DNA of 9,185 bases from Prevotella sp. UBA6387 (GCA_002437565.1 DJQL01000110.1:17271-26455), one strand, 5' to 3'. Numbered from the stretch's first letter, positions 1-7,737 are shown. Program-made: numbers and translations. The notes: a model not told the origin generated them from the sequence alone.

Positions 1-954
1 TGGCAGGAGACCATCAACTACAACGTGGGTGCCGACATCACGACCCTTGGCAATCGCCTGAACGTGACGCTCGACTACTATATCAAGGACACCGACCCAC
101 TGCTCGCCATTATCACCACGCCTGGCTCCATGGGCGTGACGAGCGAGGCGCTCAACGCCGGCAAGCAGAAGACCAAGGGTTGGGAGGCCACGGTCAAGTT
201 CTCGCCAATCTACATGCCCGAGCAGCGTGTCAACTGGAACATCTCGTTGAGTGCCACCCACTCAAAGTCGAAATATGCTGACATAGGCAATGCCTTCAGC
301 GCGCTCAACGAGAGCGGCAAGGCTGCCCTCCATAGCACCACGCGCTATTACGACGGCGGAAGCCCGACGGCCATTTGGGCGGTCAGGTCGGCTGGCATCG
401 ACCCAGCCACGGGCAAGGAACTGTTTATCAAGAAGGACGGCACATACTCGTTCACCTACGACGCTGCCGATGAGGTGGTATGTGGCGACACCGAGCCAGA
501 TGTAGAAGGACTGCTTGGCACCACTTTCTATTTCAAGGGCTTCTCCTTCAACTGCTACTTCCGATACCAGTATGGCGGGCAGTTGTTCAACAGTTCCCTC
601 TTCGACAAGGTGGAGAACATCAGCACCGCCGACGTGTACAACAACCAAGACCGCCGCGCCCTCTACGACCGATGGAGCCAGACCAACCGCAACGCGCGCT
701 TCAAGGGCATATCCATGGTGCAGAAGACCGACAAGTCGTCGCGTTTCGTGATGGACGAGAACACCCTCACCTGCGAGTCGGTGAGCATTGGCTATGAGTT
801 CCCGCTCAACGTGGCCAAGAAGCTTGGCATGCAGGCTCTCTCTGTGCAAGCCAACATGAACGACCTCTTCCGCTGGTCCACGGTGAAGGCTGAGCGAGGC
901 ATCGACTACCCGTTCGCCCGCACCGTGTCGTTCTCCGTAGGCGCGACTTTCTAA
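1..954 (+). CDS. SusC/RagA-type TonB-dependent outer membrane transporter, C-terminal part
   Basis: This is the 3' end of a gene that begins before the window; frame 1 is open from base 1 and gives 317 residues up to the TAA stop. The protein family forms a 22-strand outer membrane barrel that imports oligosaccharides or peptides with TonB energy, working under a SusD lid. What is visible is only barrel sequence: alternating polar and aromatic strands such as LNVTLDYYIKDT, a KTKGWEATVKF strand typical of SusC proteins, and a final strand TVSFSVGATF ending in phenylalanine, the signal used by the BAM complex for insertion. The plug domain, TonB box and any N-terminal extension lie outside. A SusD gene follows after 21 bases, which confirms the assignment. 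The substrate cannot be inferred from the barrel end. The GTG at base 25 is only an internal valine codon. Confidence 0.95.
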   Translation, partial: WQETINYNVGADITTLGNRLNVTLDYYIKDTDPLLAIITTPGSMGVTSEALNAGKQKTKGWEATVKFSPIYMPEQRVNWNISLSATHSKSKYADIGNAFSALNESGKAALHSTTRYYDGGSPTAIWAVRSAGIDPATGKELFIKKDGTYSFTYDAADEVVCGDTEPDVEGLLGTTFYFKGFSFNCYFRYQYGGQLFNSSLFDKVENISTADVYNNQDRRALYDRWSQTNRNARFKGISMVQKTDKSSRFVMDENTLTCESVSIGYEFPLNVAKKLGMQALSVQANMNDLFRWSTVKAERGIDYPFARTVSFSVGATF

Positions 955-975
955 ACTCATACACTCGACAACACA

Positions 976-2427
976 ATGAAAAAGACATTATATACATTCA
1001 CGCTTGCCCTCTGCGCGCTCCTCGTCTCGTGCGACAATTGGCTGGAGGTGAAACCTTACGACAAGATTTCGGAGGGCGAGCTTCTCAAGTCGGAGGAAGG
1101 CTACGAGAAGATGCTCAACGGCATTTACATCGACCTCAACAGCGACGCCCTCTATGGCAAGACCCTCTCGGTGGAGATGATAGAGGTGATGGGCGGAGCC
1201 TATGCCATAGGCACCGACAACAGCGTGTGGGGCAACTACAAGGATCTCTCGTCGTATCAATACAACACCGAGTATTGGCGCGACCGACTCGACCAGACGT
1301 GGAACAAGGCGTATGCCCTCATCCTCAACTGCAACAAGATATTGGAGAGCATAGACCAGAACCAGAGCCTCTTCACCGGCAGCAACTATTATGTCATCAA
1401 GGGCGAGGCGTTGGCGTTGCGCGCAATGCTCCATTTCGACATGCTCCGCCTTTTCGGTCCTGTCTATTCCAAGGACAGCGACAAGACCGCGATACCTTAC
1501 TATACCAAGGTGGGCAACTCGCCAGAGCCCTTGCTCACAGCCAAGGAGGTGGCGGCTAAGGTGGTGGCCGACCTTGAGGACGCGCGCACGTTGCTTGCCA
1601 ATGACCCCGTGAAGACCGAGGGCACGCTCATGAGTGGCTCACAGGATGGCACGAGCAACTTCCTGCGCTATCGCGCCTTGCGCCTCAACTATTATGCAGT
1701 GGAGGGTCTCCTGGCACGCACCTATCTATATATGGGCGACAAGGCTGACGCTTTCAAGTATGCCACAGATGTCATCAAGACTGCCGACCAAGGCATATTC
1801 CCATTCGTGGACAAGAACTTGGTCGTGGGCTCGCCAGCCGACCCCGACCGAATATTCTCCTCCGAGGTGCTGTTCGCCCTGACCAACACGAGCCGTGGCA
1901 ACCTCTTCAAGAACTATTTTGACCCGTCGCGCTTGCCCAACTACGTGTTCCGCATGGACAACAGTCTGATGGACAAGCTGGTCTATGGTGGCGCGGCGCA
2001 GACTGGTGGTTACCAAGACGACTATCGCTATCGTGCCGACTGGGTGGCCACGGGCAGCAACCGATACTTCTACAAGTACAAGGACATGGAGGCCACGGGC
2101 AGCATCCAGAACACCATGATACCTATGCTCCGCCTGGGCGAGATGTTCTTGATAGCGGCCGAGAGCCAGAGCGACGACCTGTCGAGAGGCGTGCAGTATG
2201 TCAACGCCTTGCGCCGCAACCGTGGCGTGGCTAACCTCCAGACCTTGACGCCCGACCTGCTGAAGTATGAGTACATACGCGAGCTTTATGGCGAGGGCCA
2301 GCTCTTCTATCTCTACAAGCGACTCTACAGCGATATCATCACGTCATCGTCGAGCAGCAAGAACACCAAGGCCAGCGACCTTGTGTTCGTAGTGCCGTTG
2401 CCCGACTCGGAGACGGAGAACAGATAA
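976..2427 (+). CDS. RagB/SusD-family surface lipoprotein
   Basis: This 483-residue protein is the expected lid partner of the upstream SusC and should bind the ligand at the cell surface. A short signal peptide ends in the lipobox L16-V17-S18-C19, so the mature protein is a lipoprotein starting CDNWLEVKP, a common SusD opening. Residues about 22-220 look like the SusD-like N-terminal domain, including the family's helical (TPR-type) segment at 141-164 with the core GEALALRAMLHFDMLRLFGP. Residues about 285-483 match the SusD/RagB C-terminal domain: MLRLGEMFLIAAES at 384-397, YEYIRELYGEGQ at 431-442, and an ending VVPLPDSETENR that resembles the usual PLP-type SusD terminus. Length is normal for the family, perhaps slightly short. 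The ATG directly precedes the signal peptide. No ligand class can be assigned from these motifs alone. Confidence 0.96.
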   Translation: MKKTLYTFTLALCALLVSCDNWLEVKPYDKISEGELLKSEEGYEKMLNGIYIDLNSDALYGKTLSVEMIEVMGGAYAIGTDNSVWGNYKDLSSYQYNTEYWRDRLDQTWNKAYALILNCNKILESIDQNQSLFTGSNYYVIKGEALALRAMLHFDMLRLFGPVYSKDSDKTAIPYYTKVGNSPEPLLTAKEVAAKVVADLEDARTLLANDPVKTEGTLMSGSQDGTSNFLRYRALRLNYYAVEGLLARTYLYMGDKADAFKYATDVIKTADQGIFPFVDKNLVVGSPADPDRIFSSEVLFALTNTSRGNLFKNYFDPSRLPNYVFRMDNSLMDKLVYGGAAQTGGYQDDYRYRADWVATGSNRYFYKYKDMEATGSIQNTMIPMLRLGEMFLIAAESQSDDLSRGVQYVNALRRNRGVANLQTLTPDLLKYEYIRELYGEGQLFYLYKRLYSDIITSSSSSKNTKASDLVFVVPLPDSETENR

Positions 2428-2436
2428 CCATGGATA

Positions 2437-3222
2437 ATGAAGAAAGCAATGAACAAGACAAACCATAAGATAAGCGCCGCCCTCATGGGGCTGATGGCCC
2501 TCATGGGCCTTGGCTCGTGCAGTGAGCAGTCTCCTGACCTGTTCCAGGACATCAATGGCGTGTATTTCAACAACCGCACCAACACCAACATCCTGCAAGA
2601 CTCCACCGACGTGACCTTCGTCTACCAGAAAGGCGACGAGATGCAGGTGCCCGTGCAGATACAGTTGGTGGGCCGTCCGTCGGACCAGCCACGCGAGATA
2701 GCCCTCGCCATAACATCCGACGATGCCCAGGAGGGCGTCGACTACGTGTTGCCGGCCAAGGCGGAGATGCCAGTGGGAGAGACCACATACCAGTATATAG
2801 TGACGTTGAAGCGCACCGCCGCGCTAAAGACGCAAAAGAAGCACCTCAAGTTCACGCTCCAGCCAAATGCCAACTTCACCCTGCCCGTGACGCAGGAGAC
2901 GACATCCAATGGCGACGTGGTTACGACCTTGGCGTATGGCATAGTGTTCTCAGACCAGTTTACCACGGCACCCAAGGCTTGGGAGAAAAACCTCTTAGGA
3001 GCTTTCACGCAGCAAAAGTTTGAGTTGGCTTGCAAGGTGCTCGACCTCGACCCGGCCGACTTCAACGATGCCTCTAAGATGACGCTCGCCATGCAGTCGT
3101 ATGTCAGCGCGGAGATGCAGACTTACGTGCGCCAGCAAGAGAACCTGAAGAGCCAGGGTTTGGCCTACGACAAGGATGCCTTCGACGCACAAGGCAACGC
3201 GCTCTTGTTTGCCGACAACTAA
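2437..3222 (+). CDS. DUF4843-type lipoprotein
   Basis: This is a 261-residue predicted lipoprotein with lipobox L25-G26-S27-C28. After a short linker, residues about 35-145 form a beta-rich Ig-like region that begins with FQDINGVYFNNR and contains the phrase EGVDYVLP. Both are typical of the DUF4843 family that sits next to SusC/SusD pairs in Bacteroidetes. Residues about 180-240 are helical, with the segment AWEKNLLGAFTQQKFELACK, also characteristic. Biochemical function is not established for the family. A role as an accessory surface subunit of the SusCD complex is an inference from gene order. The start lies 9 bases after the SusD stop. An ATG four codons later (2449) is an alternative but would shorten the basic N-region. 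A 12-codon ORF in another frame starts at 2430 and overlaps this start. Confidence 0.88.
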   Translation: MKKAMNKTNHKISAALMGLMALMGLGSCSEQSPDLFQDINGVYFNNRTNTNILQDSTDVTFVYQKGDEMQVPVQIQLVGRPSDQPREIALAITSDDAQEGVDYVLPAKAEMPVGETTYQYIVTLKRTAALKTQKKHLKFTLQPNANFTLPVTQETTSNGDVVTTLAYGIVFSDQFTTAPKAWEKNLLGAFTQQKFELACKVLDLDPADFNDASKMTLAMQSYVSAEMQTYVRQQENLKSQGLAYDKDAFDAQGNALLFADN

Positions 3223-3235
3223 ACACACTCATGGC

Positions 3236-4807
3236 ATGAAAAAGAACACAACGATGAGAAACAAGATATTATTGGCTGCGGCTCTCGCGTTGACTATGGT
3301 CTTCGCGGGATGCTCGCAAGACGAGGGCAACTACGATTACCATTCCCTCAACGAGCCAAACATCACGGGCGTGCCTGAGACCAACTCGGTGCTTATCCAC
3401 GACGTGCTCGACCTCGACCCTTCCATGGGCGACAACATCACCGACATCGACGCTTACGACTACGAGTGGAAGGTCATCAACAACGCCGGCGACCACGAGG
3501 AGACGGTGCTGAGCCACGATAAGCATCTCCACCAGGAGGTGACGCTCAACGCGGGCGAATACACCATCTACTTCACCGCCAAGGACAAGCAGTCGGGCTT
3601 GTTCTGGCGCAAGAGCTACTCGCTCAAGGTGAGCGACTCCTCGTCGGAAGGGTGGATGGTGCTCTGCGACGTGGATGGCAAGACGCGCCTCGACATGATT
3701 TCCGACGTGACGGGCAAGACCTATCACGACGTGCTGAAGACCAACGGCATGACGGAGCTGGATTACCCGTACGCCATACAGTACTTGCCAAACAGCGGAT
3801 ACAGCGACTCGCCCTTCTACCTATTCACGCAGGACGGTGCCACGCGCCTGTCGAAAAACAACTTCGCTTGGCAGAAAGACTATGCCTTCAAGTATGAGGT
3901 GGCCAAGTCGCAAGACCTTCATCCGCGCGGCATGGTCTGCGACCAGAGCGGCATGATGAGGGTGTGCGTGAGCGATGGCCTGGCCTACACCGCCTCCAAC
4001 ATGGGCATCCAGGGCTTGTTTGCCGCCGTCAACAAGGAAGCGGTGCTGGCCCCGTATGTGGGTGCCAATGTGGGTGCCACGTCCTACGCCTCCATCTATC
4101 TGTTCTACGATACGGTCAACAAGCGCTTCATGTCTTGCTGCCCGTTTCTGGTCAGCTTGTCGCTTTCCGACACCAACTACCAGACCATGCAAGGCATGGA
4201 GAGCATCGCCACAGGCTATAAGGGCAGCGACATGGTGGCAGGCACGGCCTTCAAGGACTATCCCGAGGGCTTGGACTTCGTGTACATGGAGAATACCAAG
4301 TATGACCCCGGCAACGCCAAGATGGGCATCACCTATACGGTGCTGCGCGACGGCGACAAGTTTTATCTCTATGGCATCCAGCTTGGCGACATGTTGACCT
4401 ATGCCGACTGCACATACGCCCTTGGCAAGGCTTATTATGGCGACCTGAGCGGCTGCTCCGACATCGCCAAGGCTTCCCATTTCGCTTTCAGCTCCTTGCG
4501 CAACTACATGTACTATGCCGTGGGCGGCACGGTATATCGCGTGGACCTCTCGGAGACGCCTCTCAAGGCTGAGAAGCAATTCACGCTTCGTGGCGAGAAC
4601 ATCACCATGATGAAGTTCAACTTCTACCAGAACTCTTCCAACAATCACGACTACGATTTGGTGGTTGGCTCCGAGAGCGATGGCGCTGGCACGCTCCGCA
4701 TATACGACGGCATGGCCACCGAGGGTGACTTCTCCAAGGTGAACCCCAAGAGCTACACGGGTTTCGCGAAGATCGTGGACGCTACCTATCGTGAGCGAAC
4801 CAACTGA
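3236..4807 (+). CDS. PKD-like family lipoprotein
   Basis: From the ATG at 3236 the product is 523 residues. The frame is open upstream to an ATG at 3176, but that would add 20 residues of non-signal sequence and overlap the previous gene. The chosen start gives an immediate MKKN signal peptide with lipobox F23-A24-G25-C26. ATG 3254 is a second possible start. Just after the cysteine comes GNYDYHSLNEPNITG, the recognisable opening of the PKD-like lipoproteins that accompany SusCD and DUF4843 genes. Residues about 40-133 are Ig/PKD-like and include DYEWKV and GEYTIYFTAKD. Residues about 137-523 are beta-rich, with blade-like stretches such as GWMVLCDVDGKTRLD and YYAVGGTVYRVDL that suggest a propeller-type fold, which is inference. 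It probably sits on the cell surface with the SusCD complex. No catalytic motif was seen. Confidence 0.85.
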   Translation: MKKNTTMRNKILLAAALALTMVFAGCSQDEGNYDYHSLNEPNITGVPETNSVLIHDVLDLDPSMGDNITDIDAYDYEWKVINNAGDHEETVLSHDKHLHQEVTLNAGEYTIYFTAKDKQSGLFWRKSYSLKVSDSSSEGWMVLCDVDGKTRLDMISDVTGKTYHDVLKTNGMTELDYPYAIQYLPNSGYSDSPFYLFTQDGATRLSKNNFAWQKDYAFKYEVAKSQDLHPRGMVCDQSGMMRVCVSDGLAYTASNMGIQGLFAAVNKEAVLAPYVGANVGATSYASIYLFYDTVNKRFMSCCPFLVSLSLSDTNYQTMQGMESIATGYKGSDMVAGTAFKDYPEGLDFVYMENTKYDPGNAKMGITYTVLRDGDKFYLYGIQLGDMLTYADCTYALGKAYYGDLSGCSDIAKASHFAFSSLRNYMYYAVGGTVYRVDLSETPLKAEKQFTLRGENITMMKFNFYQNSSNNHDYDLVVGSESDGAGTLRIYDGMATEGDFSKVNPKSYTGFAKIVDATYRERTN

Positions 4808-4851
4808 TACGCGTTTTTTATACATATAAATATTATACTAAGGATTCAAAC
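4808..4851 (+). promoter_or_regulatory. AT-rich intra-operon spacer with a ribosome binding site
   Basis: This 44-base gap is far more AT-rich than the genes around it. It contains a T6 run, TATACATATAAATATTATA, and AAGGA at 4840-4844, seven bases before the ATG. AAGGA resembles a Shine-Dalgarno site, unusual here because the other genes lack one. No TAnnTTTG promoter element and no convincing terminator stem are present. It may be an unstructured ribosome landing site, or hold a promoter I cannot recognise. Confidence 0.4.
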
Positions 4852-6201
4852 ATGAAAACAAAGATAACATCCCTGTTGCTGTTGCTGCTCATGGCCGTGA
4901 GCACGCGCGCCGCCGAGGGCATCACGGTGCATTTTGATGTCAAGAACGCCATTCTTGGCAACGTGGTGCTGGTGTATCACCAGAGCGTGAACGAGTTTCC
5001 GCTCAGCGATGGCAAGGCAACGGCCAAGCTCGATGGCATGGACGCCCTCTATGCCAAGGTGTATTATGGAGAGAAGTGGAAGAACCTCTATCTCCAGAAG
5101 GGTGACGAGCTCACTGTCTCATTCGATGCCAACGACTTCGACAACACCTTTGCCGTGAAGGGCGGCAACGAGAAGGCCATAGACTATCTCAACAAGATAC
5201 AGCTCATGGGCTTGCCAGACCAAAGCTACGCCATGCCTTGGGACGAGTTCAAGAAGGCCATTGCCGACAAGATGACGACAATGAAGCGGCTCTTGAAAGT
5301 GCGCAAGTTCGCCGCCAACGACAAGTTCCAGAAGATGGAGGAGGGCAGGATAACATATTTCTACGCCAACGCCTACCTGATGTATCCCGTGGGTCACGTC
5401 TATCTCACCAAGGACACCACCATGACACTGGGCAAGGACTACTATGACACCCTTCGCCAATATGTCAAGGAAGACTCCGACTATGCCGACATAGACGAGT
5501 ATCGCAACTTCATGATTGAGACATCACACGTGTTCGACGAGGCTGGCAAGAACATCCGCCAGTTCTATCCCAAGGTGGTGGCTGAGATGAGCTACATCGG
5601 CGAGCATTTCGACAACGAGAAGGTGCGCGAGTCGTTGATTCACCATTTGGCTTTCACCTATGTGGAGGGCAACGGCACCGACAACATCACCGACTTGAAG
5701 AACCTCTACTACACCTATGTCACCTCGCCTTATCTTAACGAGATTTTCAAGCAAGCTTGCGCCAAGTGGGACAAGGCGGCGGTAGGCCGTCCCTCGCCCG
5801 ACTTCAAGGGCGTGGACATCAACGGCAAGCAGCTGTCGCTTCGCGACTTCCGTGGCAAGTATGTCTATATCGACATGTGGGCCACGTGGTGCGGCCCATG
5901 CCAGAAGGAGTTGCCTTTCCTGAAGAAGTTGGCAGAGAAATACGAGGGGCGCAACATCACCTTCTTGGGCCTTTCCATCGATGCCGACAAGGCCAAATGG
6001 GAGGCGCGCGTGAAGAGTGGCGCGCTCTGTGGCACCCAGCTCCACATAGGCAAGGGCAGCAAGTTCCAGGCCGACTACCGCATCAGCGGCATACCGCGAT
6101 TTATCCTTCTCGACCCCAACGGGCGCATCGTCAACCCCGACATGACGCGCCCTTCGAGCGACGACACGGAGAAAATCTTGAATAGCCAGCCAGGACTGTA
6201 A
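4852..6201 (+). CDS. TlpA-type periplasmic thiol-disulfide oxidoreductase
   Basis: The 449-residue protein has a cleavable signal peptide with a run of leucines, likely cut near A20 or A21. There is no lipobox, so it should be soluble in the periplasm. Residues about 24-105 are beta-rich and resemble the N-terminal domain (DUF4369-like) often fused to TlpA proteins in Bacteroidetes. Residues about 107-305 are mostly helical. Residues about 312-449 are a thioredoxin/AhpC-TSA domain that begins GRPSPDFKGVDINGKQLSL. It carries the active site W346-C347-G348-P349-C350 and the cis-proline loop SGIPRF with P415. The family reduces or exchanges disulfides in periplasmic substrates; the electron donor and partner are unknown. 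Extra cysteines occur at 303 and 393. Its place after four SusCD-type genes suggests that it acts on the imported ligand or on the lipoproteins themselves, which is inference. Confidence 0.93.
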   Translation: MKTKITSLLLLLLMAVSTRAAEGITVHFDVKNAILGNVVLVYHQSVNEFPLSDGKATAKLDGMDALYAKVYYGEKWKNLYLQKGDELTVSFDANDFDNTFAVKGGNEKAIDYLNKIQLMGLPDQSYAMPWDEFKKAIADKMTTMKRLLKVRKFAANDKFQKMEEGRITYFYANAYLMYPVGHVYLTKDTTMTLGKDYYDTLRQYVKEDSDYADIDEYRNFMIETSHVFDEAGKNIRQFYPKVVAEMSYIGEHFDNEKVRESLIHHLAFTYVEGNGTDNITDLKNLYYTYVTSPYLNEIFKQACAKWDKAAVGRPSPDFKGVDINGKQLSLRDFRGKYVYIDMWATWCGPCQKELPFLKKLAEKYEGRNITFLGLSIDADKAKWEARVKSGALCGTQLHIGKGSKFQADYRISGIPRFILLDPNGRIVNPDMTRPSSDDTEKILNSQPGL

Positions 6202-6244
6202 GCATGACAATATCCACTTTATTAATCCATAAAACACAAACGTT

Positions 6245-7600
6245 ATGAGAAAATTGATCTCGATGATGCTGATGCTTTGTGCCATAGTCACATTCTCGGC
6301 ATGCTCGTCAGACGATGACGGCCCAACAAACCCCATCACCAACGCCGTGGTTCCCTCCTCAGCCAAGATAGGCTCTGAGGTAACGGTGCAGGGCAGTGGC
6401 TTCGCCACAGGTCAGACCATCCTGCTCCAGCCCGAAAGCGGCGACGCGGTTGACGCAAACGCCAAGATGTCTTCCAACGGTGCCACGTTCACCATTCCTT
6501 ACACCCTGTCAGCAGGCAAGGTCAACGTGGTGTTGAAGAGCGGCAACGACTCTTGGACATTGGGCTCCATCAACCTCCTCGATGCCGACAACCCAATCTC
6601 CGCGCTCTCTTTGCCAAGCGAGATGGCACAGGGTAAGGAGATTGCGATCTCCGGCATCGGTTTCGCCGAGGGCGACAAGATTTTATTGGCCAGTCCCTCC
6701 ACGAAAAGTAACCTAATACAGAATCCTTATATTTCTGGAACCGTGACTTCCGATGGCTTGAAGTTCACCTTGCCAAACTATAACGGAGAGGGCATGGCGG
6801 ATGTCAAGCTTGTGCGTGGCAACTCTTCATGGTCGCTTGGTGAGGCATACATCTATCAGCCACGCCAGATAGAGAGCATCACCATCTCTGGCAACACCAT
6901 GGTGAGCATGTATGCCGGCATGATTGGCTTGACGGAAGACGCGTTGAAGCTCAACCTCAGCTACAACGAGGATGGCTCGCTGAAGGCTATATCTTCAAAC
7001 AGCGGCTTGGAGTGGTCGTTCACTTACGATGGCAAAACGGTTTCCACCACGGGGCAGACCACTGGCGCGCCTTATACATACTCGCTCGATGACAATGGTC
7101 GTATTGTCAAGAGCACGGGGCGCGACATGTATGGCGACGACGTGACCTATACCTGGAACTACGATGCTGACGGTTATCTTGTAAGTGTGAAGCAAGATGG
7201 CTCAGACAACCCCGACTTCTCATGCACTTACAACGAAGGAAACATGTCCGGATACGACTTGGGCTTTGCAAACGAACTGTCTACCGACAAGAATCTACGC
7301 GTATGCCCTTACACCGTTGAGCCTATCTACCTGCTTAACTCATTCGGCCTGATTTTTACCCGTGAGGACTTGTTCATCGGTTTCCTCATCAACCGCGATG
7401 TGAAGGTCTCTTCTTTCGTGCCCAGCCAGTTTGTCGCTGGCGACATGGACAATGCCACCGGAGAGACTATCAGTAATACGGCTGCCATTCAAAAGTCGTT
7501 TGTCAACAACGCGCTGACATTGACAACGACAGGCTCCACGATCTCAGGAGCGCAAAGCCTCTTTGCCAACACGGTAGTCGTGACTTACAAGAACAAGTGA
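6245..7600 (+). CDS. Surface lipoprotein with two IPT/TIG-like domains and a DUF4595-like C-terminal region
   Basis: The 451-residue product has lipobox F17-S18-A19-C20 followed by SSDDDG. This matches the serine-plus-aspartates lipoprotein export signal known from Bacteroides, so surface display is likely. Residues about 30-113 and 117-204 are two related IPT/TIG-like beta domains, each with a V-or-I-x-G-x-GF motif (VQGSGFATG, ISGIGFAEG) and a NDSWTLG or NSSWSLG strand. Residues about 235-335 carry YD-like beta-hairpin phrases (LSYNEDGSLKAI, YSLDDNGRIVKS, WNYDADGYLVSV) and lead into a region up to 450 that resembles DUF4595. It follows the TlpA gene by 43 bases with an A-rich upstream sequence and no Shine-Dalgarno site. 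It is probably the last gene of the operon. A ligand-binding role beside SusCD is inferred; no enzyme motif is visible. Confidence 0.85.
   Translation: MRKLISMMLMLCAIVTFSACSSDDDGPTNPITNAVVPSSAKIGSEVTVQGSGFATGQTILLQPESGDAVDANAKMSSNGATFTIPYTLSAGKVNVVLKSGNDSWTLGSINLLDADNPISALSLPSEMAQGKEIAISGIGFAEGDKILLASPSTKSNLIQNPYISGTVTSDGLKFTLPNYNGEGMADVKLVRGNSSWSLGEAYIYQPRQIESITISGNTMVSMYAGMIGLTEDALKLNLSYNEDGSLKAISSNSGLEWSFTYDGKTVSTTGQTTGAPYTYSLDDNGRIVKSTGRDMYGDDVTYTWNYDADGYLVSVKQDGSDNPDFSCTYNEGNMSGYDLGFANELSTDKNLRVCPYTVEPIYLLNSFGLIFTREDLFIGFLINRDVKVSSFVPSQFVAGDMDNATGETISNTAAIQKSFVNNALTLTTTGSTISGAQSLFANTVVVTYKNK
6332..6856 (+). repeat. Intragenic duplication encoding two IPT/TIG-like domains
   Basis: Two consecutive coding segments, about 6332-6583 and 6593-6856, give domains that align along their length: KIGSEVTVQGSGFATGQTILL with AQGKEIAISGIGFAEGDKILL, FTIP with FTLP, and VVLKSGNDSWTLG with VKLVRGNSSWSLG. 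The similarity is at protein level; the DNA has diverged. The second copy carries a loop about five residues longer. Confidence 0.7.
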
Positions 7601-7612
7601 TCCACTGACAAG

Positions 7613-7643
7613 CAGCACGCTCATTTTTGCGCGCCTGTTTTTT
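7613..7643 (+). terminator. Imperfect intrinsic terminator directly after the operon
   Basis: Twelve bases after the stop codon at 7600, CAGCACGC (7613-7620) pairs with GCGCGCCTG (7629-7637), with one A-C mismatch and one bulged C. The loop is eight bases and T6 follows at 7638-7643. Position and T-tail fit an intrinsic terminator for the SusCD operon. The flawed stem suggests that it may leak. Confidence 0.45.
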
Positions 7644-7694
7644 AGGTATCATGTCCGGGACGATGCCTTCGGCTTGATACATGTTTTCCACATT

Positions 7695-7737
7695 CGGCTC
7701 CACGGCTTAAACGCGTTGCGTTCACGCCGTGGAGCCG
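7695..7737. repeat. Perfect 12-base inverted repeat
   Basis: CGGCTCCACGGC at 7695-7706 is the exact reverse complement of GCCGTGGAGCCG at 7726-7737, with a 19-base loop. As RNA it would make a strong GC-rich hairpin. No T-run follows, so it does not look like an intrinsic terminator. The right arm lies inside the second unit of the tandem repeat block. Confidence 0.7.

Noticed and set aside
262..960. Minus-strand ORF of 232 codons opposite the SusC end
   Set aside because: It is a shadow of the SusC barrel frame with no signal or domain.
3176..3235. Upstream in-frame ATG for the PKD-like gene
   Set aside because: It would add 20 residues ahead of a proper signal peptide and overlap the DUF4843 gene by 47 bases. 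ATG 3236 gives a normal lipoprotein.
3821..4825. Long minus-strand ORF of 334 codons opposite the PKD-like gene
   Set aside because: It lies antisense to a well-supported lipoprotein gene, has no recognisable domain, and is rich in V, H, G and A as expected from the reverse complement of GC-rich codons.
5524..6408. Minus-strand ORF of 294 codons opposite the TlpA gene and the following start
   Set aside because: It crosses the end of one clear gene and the start of another and has shadow-like composition, so I treat it as an artefact of codon bias.
7646..7680. GTATCA/TGATAC inverted repeat enclosing GCC-TTC-GGC
   Set aside because: The arms are only six bases with a long interior and no T-tail, so chance is likely.
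7503..7703. Minus-strand ORF covering the end of the IPT gene and the first terminator
   Set aside because: It overlaps a real gene and terminator-like sequence and has no signal or domain.
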